Source: Alphaproteobacteria bacterium
GTDB taxonomy: Bacteria > Pseudomonadota > Alphaproteobacteria > UBA6615
NCBI GenBank assembly: GCA_017643325.1
Contig: JAEPNS010000070.1
Coordinates: forward strand, 1-11,479
Length of the DNA stretch: 11,479 nt
Direction of reading: 5' to 3'
Shown here: piece after piece, positions 7,346 through 11,479 of the stretch
Position numbering within the stretch: the stretch's first letter is position 1
Layout: each line of letters starts with the position of its first letter
Notes under the pieces: generated by a model
Databases searched by the model: none
What the model saw: only the letters and a program-made list of their open reading frames with translations
Told to the model about the DNA's origin: nothing
Program-made: the position numbers and the translations under genes

Positions 7346-8176
7346 ATGCGTACTGGCGTCATTGCACAGAAGCTGGGCATGACCCGTGTCTTCGACGACA
7401 CGGGCAACCATATCCCGGTGACGGTGCTCAAACTCGACGGCTGCGACGTCGTCGACCAGCGCACCATGGAGCGCGACGGCTACGTGGCGCTGCAGGTCGG
7501 GGCGGGCACCGCCAAGACCAAGCGGGTCAGCAAGGCCATGCGCGGCCACTTCGCCAAGGCGAAGGTCGAGCCGCGGCGCAAGCTGGTCGAGTTCCGCGTC
7601 GCCGAAGATGCGACGATCGACGTGGGCACGCGGCTCTCCGCGGACCATTTCGTGTCCGGGCAGTTCGTCGACGTGACCGGCACCTCGATCGGCAAGGGCT
7701 TTGCCGGCTCGATGAAGCGACACAACTTCGGAGGCCTGCGCGCCACCCACGGTGTGTCGATCTCCCACCGCAGTCACGGCTCCACCGGCCAGTGCCAGGA
7801 CCCGGGCAAGGTGTTCAAGGGCAAGAAGATGGCCGGCCACATGGGCGCCGAGCGTGTGACCACCCAGAACCTCCGCGTTGTCGAGACCGACAGCGAGGAA
7901 GGCCTGATCCTGGTCCAGGGCGCGGTTCCGGGCTCCAAGGGCGGCTATGTCCTGGTCCGTGATGCGATCAAGAAGGCGCTTCCAGAGGATGCGCCGTACC
8001 CGACCGTGATGGCCGAAGAAGAGGCTGCCGCGGACGAGGACGCGCCGGCGGAAGAGGCCGCGGCCGACGAGGCCCCGGCAGAAGAAGCTGCCGCCGAGGA
8101 AGCGCCTGCGGAAGAGGCTCCGGCCGACGACGCGGCGGACGGCGGCGACGCCGAAGACACGGATTCGAAGGACTGA
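7346..8176 (+). CDS. rplC: 50S ribosomal protein L3 with acidic C-terminal tail
   Basis: This is a 276-residue L3, an early-assembly protein of the 50S subunit whose central loop reaches toward the peptidyl transferase centre. Residues 1 to about 215 are the standard protein: MRTGVIAQKLGMTRVF at the start, and the conserved loop around SHGSTGQCQDPGKVFKGKK and MAGHMG at 143-167. Gln149 there corresponds to the glutamine methylated by PrmB in E. coli. From about residue 221 the protein continues with a repetitive tail of Ala, Glu and Asp, so it is much longer than the roughly 209 residues of the E. coli protein. Extended L3 tails occur in other alphaproteobacteria, so this is not a frameshift: the frame stays open to a TGA directly before rplD. 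The start is the ATG at 7346, preceded by AGAGG. Confidence 0.99.
   Translation: MRTGVIAQKLGMTRVFDDTGNHIPVTVLKLDGCDVVDQRTMERDGYVALQVGAGTAKTKRVSKAMRGHFAKAKVEPRRKLVEFRVAEDATIDVGTRLSADHFVSGQFVDVTGTSIGKGFAGSMKRHNFGGLRATHGVSISHRSHGSTGQCQDPGKVFKGKKMAGHMGAERVTTQNLRVVETDSEEGLILVQGAVPGSKGGYVLVRDAIKKALPEDAPYPTVMAEEEAAADEDAPAEEAAADEAPAEEAAAEEAPAEEAPADDAADGGDAEDTDSKD
8006..8173 (+). repeat. Ala/Glu/Asp-rich degenerate repeat coding for the L3 tail
   Basis: This stretch encodes residues 221-276 of L3. Units resembling APAEEAAADE recur about four times (DAPAEEAAADE, APAEEAAAEE, APAEEAPADD), encoded by imperfect DNA repeats built from GCG/GCC and GAA/GAG/GAC codons. The product is strongly acidic and probably disordered. 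Confidence 0.85.
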
Positions 8177-8180
8177 GGCG

Positions 8181-8801
8181 ATGAAGCTCAAAGTCGTCAA
8201 TCTCGACAACAAGGATGCCGGCGAGATCGATCTCGATGACGGTATCTTTGCCGCGCCGGTTCGCAAGGACCTTCTCGCGCGGATGGTGAACTACCAGCTC
8301 GCCAAACGGCGGCAGGGCACCCATAAGACCAAGACGCGCGGCGAGATCAGCGGTTCGACCGCCAAGCCGTGGCGGCAGAAGGGCACGGGCCGTGCGCGCG
8401 CGGGCGACCGCAAGGCCGGTCACTGGCGTGGCGGGCAGACGACCTTCGGGCCGCTGCCGCGCGATCACTCGATCGACATCCCCAAGAAGGTGCGCAAGCT
8501 CGCCCTGAAGACCGCACTGTCGTCCAAGCAGGCCGACGGCAAGCTCGTCGTGCTGGATGCCGTGTCCGCGTCCGAGCCGAAGACCAAGGCCGTCGCGGCG
8601 CAGCTCAAGGCGCTCGGCCTGACCTCGGCGCTGATCGTCGACGGGGCCGAGATCGACCGCAACTTCCAGCTTGCCGCGCGCAACATTCCCGGCGTCGACG
8701 TGCTGCCGCAGCAGGGCGCCAACGTCTACGACATTCTGCGCCGCGACACGCTCGTGCTGACCAAGCAGGCTGTCGAGCAGCTTCAGGAGCGCCTCCGATG
8801 A
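8181..8801 (+). CDS. rplD: 50S ribosomal protein L4
   Basis: This 206-residue L4 binds 23S rRNA domain I early in assembly, and its long loop lines the nascent-peptide tunnel. The loop is intact at about residues 42-95: RRQGTHKTKTRGEISGSTAK, then PWRQKGTGRARAGDRKAGHW and RGGQTTFGP. The globular part follows with PKKVRKLALKTALSSK and ends at residue 206 with EQLQERLR. The length is standard. The ATG at 8181 lies four bases after the rplC stop, with the ribosome-binding GAGG overlapping that stop. The stop codon overlaps the rplW start in an ATGA arrangement. In enteric bacteria L4 represses its own operon; nothing in this sequence shows whether that applies here. Confidence 0.99.
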   Translation: MKLKVVNLDNKDAGEIDLDDGIFAAPVRKDLLARMVNYQLAKRRQGTHKTKTRGEISGSTAKPWRQKGTGRARAGDRKAGHWRGGQTTFGPLPRDHSIDIPKKVRKLALKTALSSKQADGKLVVLDAVSASEPKTKAVAAQLKALGLTSALIVDGAEIDRNFQLAARNIPGVDVLPQQGANVYDILRRDTLVLTKQAVEQLQERLR

Positions 8802-9127
8802 GCAGCAACCGCAACCCGCGCGGGCGCATCGAAGTGTCGCCCGAGCGCATGTACGAACTGGTCCGCTCTCCGGTCATCACCGAGAAGGCGACCCTGGTGT
8901 CCGAGCACAACCAGGTGGTGTTCCGGGTACCGGTCGACGCGACCAAGCCCGAGATCCGCGCCGCCGTGGAAGGCCTGTTCAAGGTCAAGGTCGTGGGGAT
9001 CAACACGATCCTGCAGAAGGGCAAGACCAAGCGTTGGCGCGGCCGTCCGGGCCGGCGCAACGACGTCAAGAAAGCGGTCGTCCGTCTCGCCGATGGCGAT
9101 TCGATCGACGTGACGACCGGCGTTTAG
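8798..9127 (+). CDS. rplW: 50S ribosomal protein L23
   Basis: This 109-residue L23 sits at the tunnel exit and forms the docking site for trigger factor and SRP. The family core begins at about residue 18: MYELVRSPVITEKATLV, then VVFRVPVDATKPEIRAAVE and the loop KGKTKRWRGRPGRRNDVKKA. I chose the ATG at 8798, which overlaps the rplD stop (ATGA) and has an AGGAG site eight bases upstream. This adds about 17 N-terminal residues (MSSNRNPRGRIEVSPER) relative to the shortest L23 proteins. An internal ATG at residue 18 is possible but has no comparable ribosome-binding site. The upstream open frame is a shadow within rplD. Confidence 0.97.
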   Translation: MSSNRNPRGRIEVSPERMYELVRSPVITEKATLVSEHNQVVFRVPVDATKPEIRAAVEGLFKVKVVGINTILQKGKTKRWRGRPGRRNDVKKAVVRLADGDSIDVTTGV

Positions 9128-9136
9128 AGGTTCACG

Positions 9137-9961
9137 ATGGCATTGAAGCAGTACAAGTCGATCACACCGGGCCAGCGCGGCCTGGTCCTCGTCGACCGGT
9201 CGGAACTCTGGAAGGGCGATCCTGAAAAGTCGCTCACCGAGGGTCTGACCAAGAAGGGCGGCCGGAACAACACCGGGCGGATCACCGCACGGCGTCGTGG
9301 CGGCGGGCACAAGCGCCTGTACCGCCATGTTGACTTCAAGCGGACCAAGTTCGACGTGCCGGCGACGGTCGAGCGTATCGAGTACGACCCGAACCGCACG
9401 GCCTTCATCGCGCTGATCGCGTACGAGGACGGCGAGAAGAGCTACATCCTCGCGCCGCAGCGTCTGAACGTGGGCGACACGGTCGTGTCATCCGAGCGCG
9501 CCGACGTGAAGCCGGGCAACGCGATGCCGCTGCGCTCGATCCCGATCGGCACCATCGTTCACAACGTCGAGCTGAAGCCGGGCGCCGGCGGCAAGCTCGC
9601 CCGCGCGGCGGGAACCTATGTGCAGCTCGTCGGCCGCGACCGCGGCTACGGCCTGCTCAAGCTTGCCTCGGGCGAGGTCCGCATGGTGCGCCAGGAATGC
9701 ATGGCGACCATCGGTGCGGTCTCCAACCCCGACCAGGGCAACATCAAGCTCGGCAAGGCGGGCCGCAAGCGCTGGCTGGGCAAGCGCCCTGCGGTGCGCG
9801 GTGTCGCCATGAACCCGATCGATCATCCGCACGGCGGTGGCGAGGGACGGACGTCCGGCGGACGTCATCCGGTCACCCCGTGGGGCAAGCCGACGAAGGG
9901 CAAGCGGACCCGGTCCAACAAGAAGACCGATTCGCTGATCATTCGTCGGCGCGCGAAGTAG
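9137..9961 (+). CDS. rplB: 50S ribosomal protein L2
   Basis: This 274-residue L2 is a core 50S protein near the peptidyl transferase centre that is needed for subunit association. Conserved blocks run through the whole sequence: KSITPGQRGLVLVDRSELWK, GRNNTGRITARRRGGGHKR at 42-60, IPIGTIVHNVELKPGAGGK, and NPIDHPHGGGEGR at 226-238. His230 in the last block matches the highly conserved histidine 229 of E. coli L2. The length is standard. The ATG at 9137 lies nine bases after the rplW stop, with GAGG seven bases before it. Confidence 0.99.
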   Translation: MALKQYKSITPGQRGLVLVDRSELWKGDPEKSLTEGLTKKGGRNNTGRITARRRGGGHKRLYRHVDFKRTKFDVPATVERIEYDPNRTAFIALIAYEDGEKSYILAPQRLNVGDTVVSSERADVKPGNAMPLRSIPIGTIVHNVELKPGAGGKLARAAGTYVQLVGRDRGYGLLKLASGEVRMVRQECMATIGAVSNPDQGNIKLGKAGRKRWLGKRPAVRGVAMNPIDHPHGGGEGRTSGGRHPVTPWGKPTKGKRTRSNKKTDSLIIRRRAK

Positions 9962-9973
9962 AGGAGAACGGCC

Positions 9974-10252
9974 GTGGCACGTTCTGTTTGGAAAGGTCCG
10001 TTCGTCGACAGCTACCTGCTGAAGAAGGCAGAGGCTGCGCGCGCGTCGGGCCGCAATGACGTCATCAAGACCTGGTCGCGACGCTCGACGATCCTTCCCC
10101 AGTTCGTGGGACTGACCTTCGGCGTCTACAACGGCCAGAAGTTCGTCCCCGTGCTGGTGACCGAGAACATGGTCGGCCAGAAGTTCGGCGAGTTCTCGCC
10201 GACGCGGACCTATTACGGTCACGCGGCGGACCGCAAGTCGAAGCGGGGCTGA
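9974..10252 (+). CDS. rpsS: 30S ribosomal protein S19
   Basis: This 92-residue S19 belongs to the head of the 30S subunit, next to S13 and the A-site finger contact. The sequence is typical: ARSVWKGPFVDSYLLKKAE, TWSRRSTILPQFVG, VYNGQKFVPV and GEFSPTRTYYGHAADRKSKR. The start is GTG at 9974, preceded by GGAG, and the next residues give the normal ARSVWKGPF N-terminus. It is the only GTG start seen among the ribosomal protein genes here. The gene lies 12 bases after rplB and two bases before rplV. Confidence 0.98.
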   Translation: MARSVWKGPFVDSYLLKKAEAARASGRNDVIKTWSRRSTILPQFVGLTFGVYNGQKFVPVLVTENMVGQKFGEFSPTRTYYGHAADRKSKRG

Positions 10253-10254
10253 CG

Positions 10255-10632
10255 ATGGGCAAGAAAGCTGCACCGCGGAGCCTGGCCGACACGGAAGCGC
10301 GCGCGATCGTGCGCAACCTGCGGATCAGCCCGCAGAAGCTGAACCTGGTGGCCGAGCAGATTCGCGGCAAGCCGGTCCAGCGCGCGCTGATGGACCTCGA
10401 GTTCTCGCGCCGCCGCATCTCGAACCAGGTCAAGGCCGGACTCGAGAGCGCGATCGCGAACGCCGAGAACAACCACCAGCTCGACGTCGACCGCCTGGTG
10501 GTCGCCGAGGCGACGGTGGGCAAGGCCTTCGTCATGAAGCGCTGGCGTGCCCGCGCCCGTGGCCGGGTGGCGCGCATCCACAAGCCGTTCAGCCAGATCA
10601 CGCTCGTCGTCCGCGAGCAGGAAGAGGCATAA
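10255..10632 (+). CDS. rplV: 50S ribosomal protein L22
   Basis: This 125-residue L22 has a long beta-hairpin that lines the peptide tunnel opposite L4. Conserved regions are NLRISPQKLNLVAEQIRGK at 21-39, SAIANAENNHQLDVDRLVV at 65-83, and the hairpin ATVGKAFVMKRWRARARGRV at 86-105, ending in HKPFSQITLVV. The ATG at 10255 lies only two bases after the rpsS stop and has no clear ribosome-binding site beyond a G-rich stretch, so translation is probably coupled to rpsS. Confidence 0.98.
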   Translation: MGKKAAPRSLADTEARAIVRNLRISPQKLNLVAEQIRGKPVQRALMDLEFSRRRISNQVKAGLESAIANAENNHQLDVDRLVVAEATVGKAFVMKRWRARARGRVARIHKPFSQITLVVREQEEA

Positions 10633-10634
10633 GC

Positions 10635-11327
10635 ATGGGTCAGAAAATCAATCCGATCGGGCTGCGGCTCGGCATCAACCGGACCTGGGATTCCCGCTGG
10701 TTCGCCGACGGCCAGGACTACGGCAGCCTGCTGCTGGAAGACCTGGAGCTGCGCAAGGAGCTCGAAAAACGCCTCGCGGGTGCCGGCGTCAGCCGCATCA
10801 TCATCGAGCGCCCGGCGAAGAAGGCCCGGATCACCATCCACTCGGCACGTCCGGGCGTGGTGATCGGCAAGAAGGGCGCCGACATCGAGAAGCTGCGCGC
10901 CGACGTCGCCAAGATGACCGGATCCGAGGTCAGCCTGAATATCGTCGAGGTCCGCAAGCCCGAGATCGACGCCACGCTGGTGGCCGAGAACATCGCCCAG
11001 CAGCTCGAGCGCCGCGTCGGCTTCCGCCGCGCGATGAAGCGCGCGGTCCAGAACGCCATGCGCCTTGGCGCGCTGGGCGTTCGCGTGATGTGCGGCGGCC
11101 GCCTGGGCGGCGCCGAGATCGCGCGCACCGAGCAGTATCACGAAGGCAGCGTTCCGCTGCACACCCTGCGGGCCGACATTCAGTACGGCACCGCGACCGC
11201 GAAGACGACCTACGGCACCTGCGGTGTGAAGGTCTGGATCTATCGCGGCGACATCATGGAACACGATCCGATGGCGCAGGACCGCCGGATCGAGGAACAG
11301 CAGTCGGGCGGGATGCCGGCACGCTAG
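10635..11327 (+). CDS. rpsC: 30S ribosomal protein S3
   Basis: This 230-residue S3 lies at the mRNA entry of the 30S subunit. The N-terminus GQKINPIGLRLGI is canonical. A type II KH domain carries the GxxG loop in VVIGKKGADIEKLR (75-88). The mRNA helicase residues sit in RRAMKRAVQNAM (131-142), equivalent to R131, R132 and K135 of E. coli. The C-terminal domain contains GRLGGAEIARTEQYHEG and VPLHTLRADIQYGTATAKTT. The length is typical of the family. The ATG at 10635 follows rplV by two bases, with GAGG seven bases upstream inside rplV. Confidence 0.99.
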   Translation: MGQKINPIGLRLGINRTWDSRWFADGQDYGSLLLEDLELRKELEKRLAGAGVSRIIIERPAKKARITIHSARPGVVIGKKGADIEKLRADVAKMTGSEVSLNIVEVRKPEIDATLVAENIAQQLERRVGFRRAMKRAVQNAMRLGALGVRVMCGGRLGGAEIARTEQYHEGSVPLHTLRADIQYGTATAKTTYGTCGVKVWIYRGDIMEHDPMAQDRRIEEQQSGGMPAR

Positions 11328-11345
11328 GCGCCCGGAGGTAAGGTC

Positions 11346-11479
11346 ATGCTAAGTCCGAAACGTACAAAGTACCGCAAGCAGCACAAGGGTCGGCTGCGCG
11401 GCGTCGCCCAGTCGGGAACGACGCTCAACTTCGGGTCCTATGGCCTGAAGGCCGTGACGCCCGCCCGTGTGACGGCGCG
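11346..11479 (+). CDS. rplP: 50S ribosomal protein L16, N-terminal part
   Basis: The first 44 codons of L16 are present and the gene runs off the right edge. The translation begins MLSPKRTKYRKQHKGRLRG and continues AQSGTTLNFGSYGLKAVTPA, which is characteristic of bacterial L16, a 50S protein that contacts the A-site tRNA. The ATG at 11346 lies 18 bases after the rpsC stop. A strong GGAGG sits just upstream, the best ribosome-binding site among the ribosomal protein genes in this window. Confidence 0.97.
   Translation, partial: MLSPKRTKYRKQHKGRLRGVAQSGTTLNFGSYGLKAVTPARVTA

Overview
The window is about 11.5 kb of GC-rich chromosome from an alphaproteobacterium. The class assignment rests on the ribosomal protein and EF-Tu sequences (for example L3 beginning MRTGVIAQKLGM with a long acidic tail) and on the order rlmB, tRNA-Tyr, tRNA-Gly, tuf. 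An HpnN-like RND transporter beside an MlaC/HpnM-like periplasmic protein suggests a lineage with hopanoid-type or other outer-membrane lipid trafficking. I cannot name the genus.

Layout. (1) Positions 1-845, minus strand: a RidA-family gene cut by the window edge, preceded by a gene for an exported MlaC/HpnM-type lipid-binding protein. (2) Positions 995-4439, plus strand: a large two-half RND/MMPL transporter (hpnN-like), then a polytopic membrane protein of unknown function that carries an EEISWGQR motif and probably starts at a non-standard codon. (3) Positions 4396-5226, minus strand: rlmB, a 23S rRNA 2'-O-methyltransferase gene whose 3' end overlaps the membrane-protein gene tail to tail. 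(4) From 5326 onward, plus strand: a stable-RNA-type promoter, tRNA-Tyr(GUA), tRNA-Gly(UCC), tuf, and then the S10 ribosomal protein cluster rpsJ-rplC-rplD-rplW-rplB-rpsS-rplV-rpsC-rplP, which runs off the right edge.

How the genes fit together. The left part looks like an envelope lipid-transport module: a periplasmic carrier and an inner-membrane RND exporter transcribed divergently from a 149-bp intergenic region. The right part is the core translation machinery: a ribosome-modifying enzyme, two tRNAs, EF-Tu, and ribosomal proteins with very short gaps or overlaps, as expected of one operon.

The most notable point is the junction at tuf. Its upstream side looks like a tufB locus (rlmB and tRNAs before tuf). 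Its downstream side looks like a tufA locus (tuf directly before rpsJ). The secE-nusG-rplKAJL-rpoBC-rpsLG-fusA block that many alphaproteobacteria carry between two tuf copies is absent. In addition, codon choice in tuf switches abruptly about 66 bases before its stop codon. This could be a real recombination between tuf copies or an assembly that collapsed them. I found no mobile element, CRISPR array or clearly new multi-gene system.
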